DNA of 18,826 nt, from NCBI GenBank assembly GCA_903897155.1, contig CAIUAO010000012.1:1-18826 (forward strand), in the 5' to 3' direction. Both the position numbers and the translations under genes were made by a program. Shown here in pieces: positions 6,504 to 13,706 of the stretch; within the stretch, counting starts at the first letter, position 1, and each line of letters opens with the position of its first letter. A model generated the notes under the pieces. The model was given only the letters and a program-made list of their open reading frames with translations. It was not told the DNA's origin and did no database searches. The stretch comes from an uncultured Actinomycetes bacterium. Lineage in GTDB: Bacteria; Actinomycetota; Actinomycetes; Nanopelagicales; Nanopelagicaceae.

Positions 6504-6509
6504 TACGAT
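6504..6509 (+). promoter_or_regulatory. Predicted -10 element of senX3 (leaderless GTG)
   Basis: TACGAT fits TANNNT and is followed by six bases and then the GTG start at 6516. An in-frame TAG at 6510-6512 excludes any longer protein. No Shine-Dalgarno sequence is apparent, which agrees with leaderless translation. Confidence 0.5.
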
Positions 6510-6515
6510 TAGGGG

Positions 6516-7592
6516 GTGAACTGGCTAAAGCGAAAGAGTTCAGAGGATGAATTGCTTACTCCTTATGGGATCGATCTTGCCATGTCTTCTCTTCTTGAAA
6601 ATATTGACGCGGAATCAATTATTTTGGCTCCAGGTGAATCAGTTGTTTTTGCATCCCCAAGTGTTGAAACATTTAATGTCATAAAAGATTCACGCTTACA
6701 AAATGAATCACTTTTGCAACTTGTCCGCGCAGTTCGCCGCTCAGCAAAAGCACAAGAAGCAACCATGGAGCTACCACGAGGCCCACTCGGAGATGGAACG
6801 CACGATCTTTTAGTACGAGTGATCCCAATCGGGGACGACGGATTGATTTGTATTCTTATCTTTGATGATTCTGAAATGCATCGCCTTGATTCCATCCGGC
6901 GTGACTTTGTAGCAAATATTTCTCACGAACTTAAAACCCCTATTGGTGCGCTCTCTATTCTTTCCGAAGCAGTTCTTGGCGCAGCCGATGATCCAGAGGC
7001 AATTGCAAATTTTGCTAATAAGATGCAGGTGGAAGCTAAGAGACTGAGTGATCTTGTTCAAGAGATTATTAATCTCTCAAGGCTCCAAGATGCAGACCCC
7101 CTTAAAAATGCTCAAGATGTGAACCTCACAGATGTGGTCAAAGAAGCCATAGATCAATCTCGCTTGAGTGCTGAAAAGCGCCATATTGAGATAGTTTTTA
7201 GTGATCAGGTAAGCGCCCTCATAAAAGGTGATGCACGTCAAATTGAAATGGCGATTTCAAACCTCATTGAAAATGCGATCAACTACAGCCCAGAGAACAC
7301 CCGAGTGGGAGTTGCTGTTAAACATAATGAAGGACTTGTTGAAGTATCAGTAACAGATCAAGGAATCGGAATTCCTGAGAAAGATTTAGAGCGAATCTTT
7401 GAACGCTTCTATCGTGTTGATCCCGCACGCTCTCGAGCAACTGGAGGAACAGGTCTTGGTTTATCTATTGTGAAGCACGTTGCAACAAATCATGGTGGAG
7501 ATGTGTTGGTGTGGAGTGTTGAAGGTGCTGGAAGCACATTTACGATTCGTTTTCCCGATTCAACCCATGCACGAGTAGCAGGAGAGAAGTAA
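6516..7592 (+). CDS. senX3: Phosphate-sensing histidine kinase SenX3, apparently without membrane segments
   Basis: SenX3 autophosphorylates on histidine and passes the phosphate to RegX3 when phosphate is scarce. The 358-residue protein has a degenerate PAS-like N-terminal region (about 20-120) and the HisKA H-box FVANISHELKTPIGALSIL with His137. The ATPase domain shows the N-box SNLIENAINYSP, the G1 box DQGIGIPEKDLERIFERFYR and the G2 box GGTGLGLSIVKHV. Mycobacterial SenX3 has two N-terminal transmembrane helices. Here the N-terminus (MNWLKRKSSEDELLTPYGID) is charged, and no hydrophobic stretch is long enough to cross a membrane. The in-frame TAG just upstream rules out a longer form, so the kinase is probably cytoplasmic or held by PhoU/Pst. 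It is coupled to regX3 by TAATG. Confidence 0.92.
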   Translation: MNWLKRKSSEDELLTPYGIDLAMSSLLENIDAESIILAPGESVVFASPSVETFNVIKDSRLQNESLLQLVRAVRRSAKAQEATMELPRGPLGDGTHDLLVRVIPIGDDGLICILIFDDSEMHRLDSIRRDFVANISHELKTPIGALSILSEAVLGAADDPEAIANFANKMQVEAKRLSDLVQEIINLSRLQDADPLKNAQDVNLTDVVKEAIDQSRLSAEKRHIEIVFSDQVSALIKGDARQIEMAISNLIENAINYSPENTRVGVAVKHNEGLVEVSVTDQGIGIPEKDLERIFERFYRVDPARSRATGGTGLGLSIVKHVATNHGGDVLVWSVEGAGSTFTIRFPDSTHARVAGEK

Positions 7593-8278
7593 TGACAAAG
7601 ATACTTGTTGTGGAAGATGAGACATCATTTTCAGAGGCGCTCTCTTATTTACTGGGCCGTGAGGGATTTGATGTGTCAGTTGCTGATTCTGGTACGCGGG
7701 CAATTGAAGAGTTTGATCGCCATGGAGCAGATCTGATCTTGCTTGATCTGATGTTGCCAGGCTTATCCGGAACTGAGGTATGCCGTCAGATTCGAAGTAA
7801 ATCTAATGTTCCAATCATCATGCTCACAGCGAAAGATGCAGAGATCGATAAAGTCGTTGGACTTGAACTTGGCGCCGATGATTACGTAACAAAGCCTTAT
7901 TCAACCGCAGAGTTAGTTGCACGTATTAAGGCAGTACTGCGCCGAGTATCAGATAACGATGACGGTCAATCATCCGATGGCACGCTAACTGCAGGGCCTG
8001 TGCGCATGGATGTTGAGCGACATATTGTTACCGTGAATGGAAGTACTCAATCTTTGCCACTCAAAGAATTTGAACTCCTTGAATATCTCATTCGCAATTC
8101 TGGAAGAGTTCTTACTCGCTCTCAGCTCATTGATCGTGTGTGGGGTAGTGATTACTTCGGTGATACCAAGACTCTTGATGTTCACGTCAAACGCCTTCGA
8201 GCAAAGATTGAGGCGGACCCCGCTAATCCGGTATTTATCCAAACCGTGCGTGGACTTGGCTATAAGTTCGAGGGCTAG
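7592..8278 (+). CDS. regX3: OmpR/PhoB-family response regulator RegX3
   Basis: RegX3 is the DNA-binding partner of SenX3 and activates phosphate-starvation genes. The 228-residue protein has a receiver domain with the acidic pair in VVEDE, phospho-acceptor Asp52 in LILLDLMLPG, the signalling Thr in IIMLTAKD, and Lys in DDYVTKPYS. A C-terminal OmpR-type winged helix follows (FELLEYLIRNSGRVLTRSQL, then TKTLDVHVKRLRAKIE and the wing VRGLGYKFEG). The ATG overlaps the senX3 stop as TAATG. The 88-base gap to pstC carries a PHO-box-like repeat, so RegX3 probably controls the transporter genes directly downstream. Mycobacterium and Streptomyces have the same pairing. Confidence 0.95.
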   Translation: MTKILVVEDETSFSEALSYLLGREGFDVSVADSGTRAIEEFDRHGADLILLDLMLPGLSGTEVCRQIRSKSNVPIIMLTAKDAEIDKVVGLELGADDYVTKPYSTAELVARIKAVLRRVSDNDDGQSSDGTLTAGPVRMDVERHIVTVNGSTQSLPLKEFELLEYLIRNSGRVLTRSQLIDRVWGSDYFGDTKTLDVHVKRLRAKIEADPANPVFIQTVRGLGYKFEG

Positions 8279-8294
8279 CGCTTACCCCGTTTAA

Positions 8295-8327
8295 ATTCAC
8301 CTTTCGTTCACTTTCTAGACACCCCTG
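8295..8327 (+). promoter_or_regulatory. PHO-box-like direct repeat upstream of pstC
   Basis: Three consecutive 11-base units are seen: ATTCACCTTTC, GTTCACTTTCT and AGACACCCCTG. The CAC core recurs at exactly 11-base spacing. The first two units are the closest in the window to the Streptomyces GTTCACC-N4 PHO-box unit. The box lies about 22 bases before a TAGATA/TAAGTA -10 region. Confidence 0.65.
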
Positions 8328-8353
8328 GGGCTTTCCCCACTGGCTGGAGTAGA

Positions 8354-8359
8354 TAAGTA
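8354..8359 (+). promoter_or_regulatory. Predicted -10 element of pstC
   Basis: TAAGTA lies seven bases before the GTG start; the overlapping TAGATA (8350-8355) is an alternative. No Shine-Dalgarno sequence is visible, so a leaderless or nearly leaderless message is likely. Confidence 0.4.
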
Positions 8360-8366
8360 TTCGGGT

Positions 8367-9365
8367 GTGAGTTCACTGTTGACGCCAAAGGCTGCCCTGC
8401 CGCCTAAACGCAAGATCACTACTGAACCAAGACTTTCAGACAAGATTTTTCGTCGTGTTGTTACAGGTGGTGGTCTTTCTTCACTTCTTATTCTCGGACT
8501 TATTTTTATCTTTTTACTGATGCAAGGACTTCAAACTTTTAAATCACAAGGAATTCATTTTCTTACAGGTAGCGCCTGGAACGCAGCGGTAAATGATGCA
8601 AACCAGATTGATTTAAAGAACTCGCACTTTGGAATTGCCGCAATGCTGATCGGCACGCTGATCTGCGCAGTCATTGCGATCGCTGTAGCCGTTCCCATCT
8701 CAGTCTTCTCTGCGCTTTTTCTCACATTTTATGTTCCCAATTCACTCAAGAAAATTATGGTTGCTGTCATCGATTTGATGGCTGCATTCCCATCTATCCT
8801 CTTTGGTCTCTGGGGATTTTTTGTTCTAGAGCCGATAGGTGAGTACTGGGCAAAGCTGTTGCATAAATACTTTGGCTGGGTTCCTTTCTTTAAAATGGAA
8901 GCACCCTTCTTTAGTCGGTCACCTTTTATTGCTGGTTTAGTACTAGCCATCATGATTATTCCGATCGTCACATCGATCTCTCGTGAAATATTTGGTCAGA
9001 CTCCACTTGACCGCATTCAGGCTGCCTACGCACTCGGTGCAACACGCTTTGGAATGATTAAAGCTGTTGCATTTCCTTATGCACGATCTGGAATCGTGGG
9101 AGGAGCAATGCTGGGCCTTGGGCGAGCAATGGGTGAAACCGTTGCCGTATACACAGTGCTAAATATTGTCTACAAGATTAATTGGCATGTACTCATTGGC
9201 GCAGGCGGAAACGTCGCGTCCATGATCTTGCTCAAGTTCGGTGAGGCGACTCAAGGAGAAGTAAAAGCACTCATGGCCGCGGGCCTTGTCCTCTTTGTAG
9301 TTACCTTAATTGTGAATTCACTTGCTGATTTCATCGTCGCTCGTAGTGGAAAGAGTGGGCGATGA
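8367..9365 (+). CDS. pstC: Phosphate ABC transporter permease PstC
   Basis: PstC is one of the two membrane subunits of the high-affinity phosphate importer. The 332-residue protein has a short basic N-terminus and a first membrane helix at about 30-54 (GGLSSLLILGLIFIFLLMQG). About five more hydrophobic segments follow, including the IAMLIGTLICAVIAIAVAVP region. The cytoplasmic EAA-type loop that contacts PstB is ALGATRFGMIKAVAFPYARS, followed by GGAMLGLGRAMGETVAVYTV, a motif typical of Pst permeases. I chose GTG at 8367 as the start; no closer ATG keeps the first helix. The gene overlaps pstA by four bases (ATGA). Confidence 0.95.
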   Translation: MSSLLTPKAALPPKRKITTEPRLSDKIFRRVVTGGGLSSLLILGLIFIFLLMQGLQTFKSQGIHFLTGSAWNAAVNDANQIDLKNSHFGIAAMLIGTLICAVIAIAVAVPISVFSALFLTFYVPNSLKKIMVAVIDLMAAFPSILFGLWGFFVLEPIGEYWAKLLHKYFGWVPFFKMEAPFFSRSPFIAGLVLAIMIIPIVTSISREIFGQTPLDRIQAAYALGATRFGMIKAVAFPYARSGIVGGAMLGLGRAMGETVAVYTVLNIVYKINWHVLIGAGGNVASMILLKFGEATQGEVKALMAAGLVLFVVTLIVNSLADFIVARSGKSGR

Positions 9366-10423
9366 GCGTTATTACGACAACAAAGCCTGCCATCCCAAAG
9401 CCAGAAAAGCCTTGGAGACAAACACCTGCGCAAAGACTTATTACCCTTGGCATTTTTGCACTTGCTGGCGCTGCTTCCTACTTCATCGTTGCTGTTACTC
9501 CGGTAAAGGGCAAGCTTGCATATGTTGCAGTATTTTTTATCGCTTTTGTCACTATTGATTATCTTTATGCTCGAATAAGACAGGGCAAGAGCGCTGGAGC
9601 AGATTCAGTCTTCCGAGGCTTTGTCACAATGGGAATTTTTATCGCCGTTATTCCAATCATAAGTATTTTGTATTCGGTAATCTCCCGCGGATATAAAGGT
9701 CTGCACTGGAGTTTATTCACTAAAGATATGCACTCAACGCCTCCAACAGGGCCAATTGGCCAGGGCGGATTACTACATGCGATTATCGGGACAAGCCTTC
9801 TTGTTGCTGTTGCACTTGTCATCAGCGTGCCTATTGGAATATTGACCGCGATTTATATGACAGAAATCAAAGGCCGTTTCTCTCGTCCAATTAAGTTCTT
9901 AGTTCAAGCGATGTCTGGTGTGCCATCCATTGTTGCTGGTCTTTTTATTCTTGCCGCAATTGTTTATCCACTTACCAAAACCTTTAACTCATTTGAGGGT
10001 TCTCTTGCCCTTGGAATTTTGATGATTCCAACGATTGCGAGAACTTCTGAGGAAGTGCTTCTACTTGTACCGCAAGATCTTCGTGAGTCCGGTGTTGCAC
10101 TCGGTGGAACACAGTGGCGCACGGTAGCTCAGATTGTTCTGCCTGCAGCTCGTGGAGGCTTAGTAACCGCAATGATTCTTGGTATCGCCCGTGTTGCCGG
10201 TGAGACCGCTCCTATTGTTTTGCTCACTGGTGGCGGGGATACAAAGAACTGGAATATTTTCCATGGGCCTATGGGCTCTCTTCCTTTCTATATTTGGAAA
10301 GGTTTTGCTGCTGGAACAAATGAGTCGATTACTCGTGCGTGGGCAGGAATTCTTGTACTTCTTGTTATGGTTTTAGCGCTCTTTATCACAGCGCGCTTTT
10401 TGAGTGATCGGAAGAAAAAATAG
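9362..10423 (+). CDS. pstA: Phosphate ABC transporter permease PstA
   Basis: PstA is the second membrane subunit of the phosphate importer. The 353-residue protein has the Pst permease core, with FRGFVTMGIFIAVIPIISIL as its first core helix at about residue 80. The ATP-ase contact loop is ALGGTQWRTVAQIVLPAARG, followed by TAMILGIARVAGETAPIVLL. Two further hydrophobic stretches precede the core, at about residues 22-42 (LITLGIFALAGAASYFIVAV) and 49-67 (KLAYVAVFFIAFVTIDYLY). Shorter PstA proteins such as that of E. coli lack these, so this form may have eight membrane helices. Its start overlaps pstC (ATGA). Its TAG stop overlaps the proposed GTG start of pstB. Confidence 0.94.
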   Translation: MSVITTTKPAIPKPEKPWRQTPAQRLITLGIFALAGAASYFIVAVTPVKGKLAYVAVFFIAFVTIDYLYARIRQGKSAGADSVFRGFVTMGIFIAVIPIISILYSVISRGYKGLHWSLFTKDMHSTPPTGPIGQGGLLHAIIGTSLLVAVALVISVPIGILTAIYMTEIKGRFSRPIKFLVQAMSGVPSIVAGLFILAAIVYPLTKTFNSFEGSLALGILMIPTIARTSEEVLLLVPQDLRESGVALGGTQWRTVAQIVLPAARGGLVTAMILGIARVAGETAPIVLLTGGGDTKNWNIFHGPMGSLPFYIWKGFAAGTNESITRAWAGILVLLVMVLALFITARFLSDRKKK

Positions 10424-11295
10424 TGATGGCCGAAGAAAACGATAAGGATAAAGAGATGCAAACACATACAACACCAGCCTCCCTTTCTGGTATCGCCAGC
10501 AAAGCAAAGCAACACAGCGGCAATGCTCTTGGCGTTGGTCTTGAAGCCCGCGGGATTCATGCGTGGTTTGGTGAGAAGCATGTACTTAATAACATTTCAT
10601 TAGATTTCTGGGCAGGCACCGTTACTGCGCTCATCGGACCTTCTGGTTGCGGTAAATCAACATTTATCCGCACGCTCAACCGTATGCATGAGTTCATTCC
10701 AGGCGCCGCGATGGCTGGAGAAGTACTTCTAGATGGCAAAGATATTTATGCACCGGGAACAGATGTCACAAAGATTCGCTTAAAAGTAGGCATGGTCTTC
10801 CAGAAGCCAAACCCATTCCCATCTATGACCATTGCCGAGAACGTTCTAGCTGGACTCAAGCTTGCTCAACTTAAAGTGGAAAATAAAGATGATCTACTTC
10901 AAGAGTGCTTGGAGCGCGCGGGTCTATGGACAGAAGTGAAAGACCGCCTTAATGCTCATGGAGGATCTCTTTCTGGTGGTCAACAACAGCGCCTATGTAT
11001 TGCGCGTTCTTTAGCTGTGCGCCCAGAAGTCCTTTTGATGGATGAACCTTGTTCCGCACTTGATCCAGGGTCAACTTTGAAGGTGGAGGAGACGATCGCG
11101 CACCTTTCTTCTTCAATGACGATCATTATTGTCACGCACAATATGCAACAAGCAGCGCGCGTCTCTGACTACACCGCCTTTTTCTTATCTGACGGTGGTC
11201 CAGGCGAGATGGTTGAGCTTGGACCAACGAGTGAAATCTTCTCTAGGCCAAAGGACACACGCACTGAAAACTATGTGACAGGGCGTTTTGGTTAA
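10423..11295 (+). CDS. pstB: Phosphate ABC transporter ATP-binding protein PstB
   Basis: PstB is the ATPase that drives phosphate import. Walker A is GPSGCGKST, the Q-loop lies in VGMVFQKPNPFPSM, the ABC signature is LSGGQQQR, Walker B is VLLMDEPCSALDP, and the H-loop is VTHNMQQAARVSDY. All are intact. The start may be GTG 10423, which overlaps the pstA stop as TAGTG, or ATG 10426. GGAAG at 10410-10414 fits the GTG better (eight bases). Before the ABC domain lies a polar extension of about 38 residues (charged, then Thr/Ser/Ala rich) that typical PstB proteins lack; an internal ATG (codon 12) is a possible alternative start. Confidence 0.95.
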   Translation: MMAEENDKDKEMQTHTTPASLSGIASKAKQHSGNALGVGLEARGIHAWFGEKHVLNNISLDFWAGTVTALIGPSGCGKSTFIRTLNRMHEFIPGAAMAGEVLLDGKDIYAPGTDVTKIRLKVGMVFQKPNPFPSMTIAENVLAGLKLAQLKVENKDDLLQECLERAGLWTEVKDRLNAHGGSLSGGQQQRLCIARSLAVRPEVLLMDEPCSALDPGSTLKVEETIAHLSSSMTIIIVTHNMQQAARVSDYTAFFLSDGGPGEMVELGPTSEIFSRPKDTRTENYVTGRFG

Positions 11296-11323
11296 CCTTC
11301 TGTTCATCTTTTGTTGGCACGTT
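11291..11323 (+). promoter_or_regulatory. PHO-box-like direct repeat upstream of pstS
   Basis: Three consecutive 11-base units follow each other: GTTAACCTTCT, GTTCATCTTTT and GTTGGCACGTT. Two or three weaker GT-starting units can be read on to about 11356 (GTCTAGGTAAG, GTCTACGAGTA, GTTTCTTTAGT). The first unit overlaps the pstB stop region. This suggests pstS has its own RegX3-controlled promoter. The -10 is uncertain: TAAGGT (11331-11336) and TAGTTT (11344-11349) are candidates. Confidence 0.55.
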
Positions 11324-11410
11324 GTCTAGGTAAGGTCTACGAGTAGTTTCTTTAGTTCCATAGTGTTATAGGTGCAAACAACGTCTATTAGATCTATGGG
11401 AAGGTTTTAC

Positions 11411-12553
11411 ATGAAGCTATCTCGTTCAATCAAAATTGCAGCAGCAGTTTCAGCTGTTGCTCTATTTGGCGCACAACCAGCGCTCGCTGATGTAAGTGGC
11501 CAAACAATCACAGGTGCTGGATCATCATTTGCAGCTCCACTTCTTGCAGCATGCTCTCCTGCTTGGCAGAAGGCAACAAATAACACCGTTAACTACGGTT
11601 CAGGTGGTTCAGGTACAGGCCGCAAAAATGCTGATACAGGAATCGGCGAATTTAACTTTTCAGATGCTAGCTACACGCCAGCTAAGGCAACAATCATTCA
11701 CGTACCAGTTATTGCAGCTCCAGTAGCAATTGCATATAACCTCAATGGTGCATCAGGTCAGCTTTATCTTTCACAGAAGACATTGGCAGATATTTTCGCT
11801 GGCAAAGTAACAAAGTGGAACGATGCAGCGATCAAGGCAGATAACGCAGGAACAAAGTCAATCGTTACCTATAAGAAGGATGCTAAAGGCCGCCTTGTTA
11901 AGGTCGCTGGCAAGCCAGTAGTACTTAAGACGGTAGCTGGAAATCCTGGAATTGCTCTTCCTGCTCAAGATATCCGCGTGATCTACCGCGCTGACTCATC
12001 AGGAACAACGCAGAACCTTGTGAACTTGTTTATCGCTCAGTTCCCATCAGTGTGGACAAAGGCGTCATCAGGATCATTCGCTTCAGTATTCCCTGGTTCT
12101 TCAATCCCACTGAGTTACTCAAGCGCATCAGGTTCAGCAGGAGTTTCAGCACTTGCAAAGAACACTCCTTATTCGCTCACCTATGTTGAATCGTCATATG
12201 CAACATCAAACTCACTTGGTAAGGCTGCAATCAAGAACGCATCCGGTAATTACCAGCTTCCAACAGCAGGTGGAACAGCAGCGTTTTTGAACTCAGCAAC
12301 TGCTTCAGCTGATGGCAAGCTCACATTCAACTACAACACAACAGATGCAGGCGCTTATGTGCTTGGAATTGTTTCTTATGCCCTCGTTGATACCTTCCCA
12401 AACAGCGCAATGGCACAAGCAACAACATCATTCCTCAAGTATGTTTTGAGCGATGCATGTCCAAACACAAACCCAGCACTTGAGTACTCAACAATCACAG
12501 GAAGCCTCCTGTCTGTTGATAACGCTTTGCTTGCAAAGCTTGCTCAACCTTAA
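11411..12553 (+). CDS. pstS: Secreted phosphate-binding protein PstS
   Basis: PstS captures phosphate outside the cell and hands it to PstCA. From ATG 11411 the protein has 380 residues. AAGG at 11401-11404 lies six bases upstream, and the start gives a normal signal peptide (basic MKLSRSIK, then a hydrophobic core, then PALA|DVS with cleavage after about residue 26). Upstream in-frame starts at 11372 and 11396 would only add a polar lead. Ligand-binding segments are GAGSSFAAPLL, NYGSGGSGTGRKNA, FSDASYTP and YRADSSGTTQNLV. There is no lipobox cysteine, unlike many actinobacterial PstS lipoproteins. The mature protein has two cysteines (AACSPAW and SDACPNT) that may form a disulfide. A Lys-rich segment between WNDAAIKADN and the DSSGTT loop looks like an insertion. 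The gene ends just before a strong terminator. Confidence 0.93.
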   Translation: MKLSRSIKIAAAVSAVALFGAQPALADVSGQTITGAGSSFAAPLLAACSPAWQKATNNTVNYGSGGSGTGRKNADTGIGEFNFSDASYTPAKATIIHVPVIAAPVAIAYNLNGASGQLYLSQKTLADIFAGKVTKWNDAAIKADNAGTKSIVTYKKDAKGRLVKVAGKPVVLKTVAGNPGIALPAQDIRVIYRADSSGTTQNLVNLFIAQFPSVWTKASSGSFASVFPGSSIPLSYSSASGSAGVSALAKNTPYSLTYVESSYATSNSLGKAAIKNASGNYQLPTAGGTAAFLNSATASADGKLTFNYNTTDAGAYVLGIVSYALVDTFPNSAMAQATTSFLKYVLSDACPNTNPALEYSTITGSLLSVDNALLAKLAQP

Positions 12554-12564
12554 GCACTCATACT

Positions 12565-12601
12565 AAAAATCCCGGCCACAGAATCTGTGGCCGGGATTTT
12601 T
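12565..12601. terminator. Bidirectional intrinsic terminator between pstS and the lipoprotein gene
   Basis: A perfect 17-bp stem (12565-12581 paired with 12585-12601) encloses a three-base loop. The GC-rich part is CCCGGCCACAG, with an A-run at the left foot and a T-run at the right foot. It can therefore stop transcription from both pstS (plus) and the convergent lipoprotein gene (minus). Confidence 0.93.
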
Positions 12602-12614
12602 TATGCTCTAATTT

Positions 12615-13085
12615 TTATTTAACGTTCTTAAAGTAATCGGCCTGGGCGCGGACTATTGCGCTCAGTGTCACAGGCGCTGCGCTCTGGAAATTCACCGTGA
12701 TATCCACGCGTGATCCCACAGGAGTGTTAAGCCCAGCAACGCTTCCTGATGCATTTGCTGAGTCACCTGAAAAGATGACTGGTGTGTTTAAAACAAGTGG
12801 GTAGGAGGCTGCAGAAAGCTTTGCGGCAATGTTATTGACAGTTATTCCAGTGAGTGCATCAGCGCTTTGTCCATTATTAAGGAATGTTCCTACTAATACA
12901 GCGCTCCCGTCGCCTTGAGCAACAAGTAGAAGGTCGCGAATAAGTATGTTTCCTGATTGACCTTCAACGCCATCTGATACTTGTCGGATGTTTCGTGTGG
13001 GCGCATCTGGGCCACTTGCACCACAAGCTGAGAGGGTTAACACCGAGAGAGTTGCTAGTGCGATACCTGCGCTCTTTTTCATCAT
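12615..13085 (-). CDS. LpqE-like lipoprotein next to carD
   Basis: From the ATG at 13085 the protein has 156 residues, with a lipoprotein signal (MMKKSAGIALATLSVLTLSAC) and lipobox LSAC at Cys21. An in-frame start further upstream would put 45 extra residues before the signal peptide and run across the carD promoter, so I reject it. The mature part (ILIRDLLLVAQGDGSAVLVG, FLNNGQSADALTGITVNN) has the beta-sandwich pattern of the PCuAC/DUF461-like family. It lies next to carD, as LpqE does in Mycobacterium. The His and Met copper ligands of true PCuAC proteins are not visible, so metal binding is not expected. A TATTCT element ends six bases before the first ATG. Function is unknown; it should be anchored to the outer face of the membrane. 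Confidence 0.8.
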   Translation of the reverse strand: MMKKSAGIALATLSVLTLSACGASGPDAPTRNIRQVSDGVEGQSGNILIRDLLLVAQGDGSAVLVGTFLNNGQSADALTGITVNNIAAKLSAASYPLVLNTPVIFSGDSANASGSVAGLNTPVGSRVDITVNFQSAAPVTLSAIVRAQADYFKNVK

Positions 13086-13091
13086 GAGGCA

Positions 13092-13097
13092 AGAATA
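13092..13097 (-). promoter_or_regulatory. Predicted -10 element of the lipoprotein gene (leaderless)
   Basis: TATTCT on the minus strand ends six bases before the ATG at 13085, the same geometry as at phoU, senX3 and cysS. Confidence 0.4.
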
Positions 13098-13148
13098 CCT
13101 TGACAAAAATAGCCTTTTACCCCTTGGCAAATGTGACCTAGAAAACGC

Positions 13149-13157
13149 TGGTATGAT
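13149..13157 (+). promoter_or_regulatory. Predicted extended -10 promoter of carD
   Basis: TGG followed by TATGAT forms an extended -10 (TGnTATGAT). Transcription would start at about 13164 and leave a leader of about 50 bases. GGAGTGAG at 13201-13208 is a good ribosome binding site for the carD ATG at 13214. A TTGGCA at 13124 is too far upstream to be the -35. Confidence 0.55.
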
Positions 13158-13213
13158 TAACCCCTTATCCACAAACGCACATCCCCAACCGCGACCAAAT
13201 GGAGTGAGATTTA

Positions 13214-13696
13214 ATGACATTCAAAGTCGGCGAAACCGTTGTATATCCCCATCATGGAGCAGCACTCATCGAGGCAATCGAGAAGCGCACCATCAAGGGA
13301 GAAGAGAAGATCTACCTCGTTTTGAAGGTAGCTCAAGGGGATCTGACAGTAAGAGTCCCAGCGGAGAACGTTGATTTGGTCGGAGTTCGTGATGTTGTTG
13401 ATAGCGCAGGCTTAGACCGCGTATTTAATGTTTTGCGTCAGCCATATACAGAAGAGCCAACAAACTGGTCTCGCCGCTATAAGGCAAACGTTGAGAAGCT
13501 CGCTTCAGGAGATGTCATCAAGGTTGCTGAAGTTGTTCGTGATCTTTATCGCCGCGATCTAGACCGCGGACTATCTGCTGGTGAAAAGCGCATGCTTGCA
13601 AAGGCAAAGCAAATTTTGATTTCAGAGCTTGCTCTTGCTGAACGCACAGATGAAGAGAAGGCCGGCGTCATTCTTGATGAGGTTCTAGCTTCTTAA
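13214..13696 (+). CDS. carD: CarD/CdnL-family RNA polymerase-binding transcription factor
   Basis: CarD binds the RNA polymerase beta subunit and stabilises open promoter complexes, mainly at rRNA and housekeeping promoters. The 160-residue protein starts MTFKVGETVVYPHHGAALIE, the standard Tudor-like RNA polymerase-interaction domain. The helical C-terminal domain includes NWSRRYKANVEKLASGD, VVRDLYRRDLDRGLSAGEKR and MLAKAKQILISELALAE. The conserved Trp that contacts promoter DNA in this family is the one in TNWSRR. The length is normal. It heads the carD-ispDF-cysS-rlmB group and has its own promoter facing the lipoprotein gene. Confidence 0.95.
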   Translation: MTFKVGETVVYPHHGAALIEAIEKRTIKGEEKIYLVLKVAQGDLTVRVPAENVDLVGVRDVVDSAGLDRVFNVLRQPYTEEPTNWSRRYKANVEKLASGDVIKVAEVVRDLYRRDLDRGLSAGEKRMLAKAKQILISELALAERTDEEKAGVILDEVLAS

Positions 13697-13706
13697 AGCT
13701 TTTATC

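Noticed and set aside
8321..8339. TGGGG-CTTT-CCCCA inverted repeat after regX3 as a terminator
   Set aside because: The stem is only about five base pairs and has no T-run. It lies beside the PHO-box-like repeat, so it is more likely chance in a GC-rich patch of the promoter.
13086..13220. Extended lipoprotein start at 13220
   Set aside because: It would bury the lipoprotein signal peptide behind 45 residues and overlap the carD promoter and start codon.
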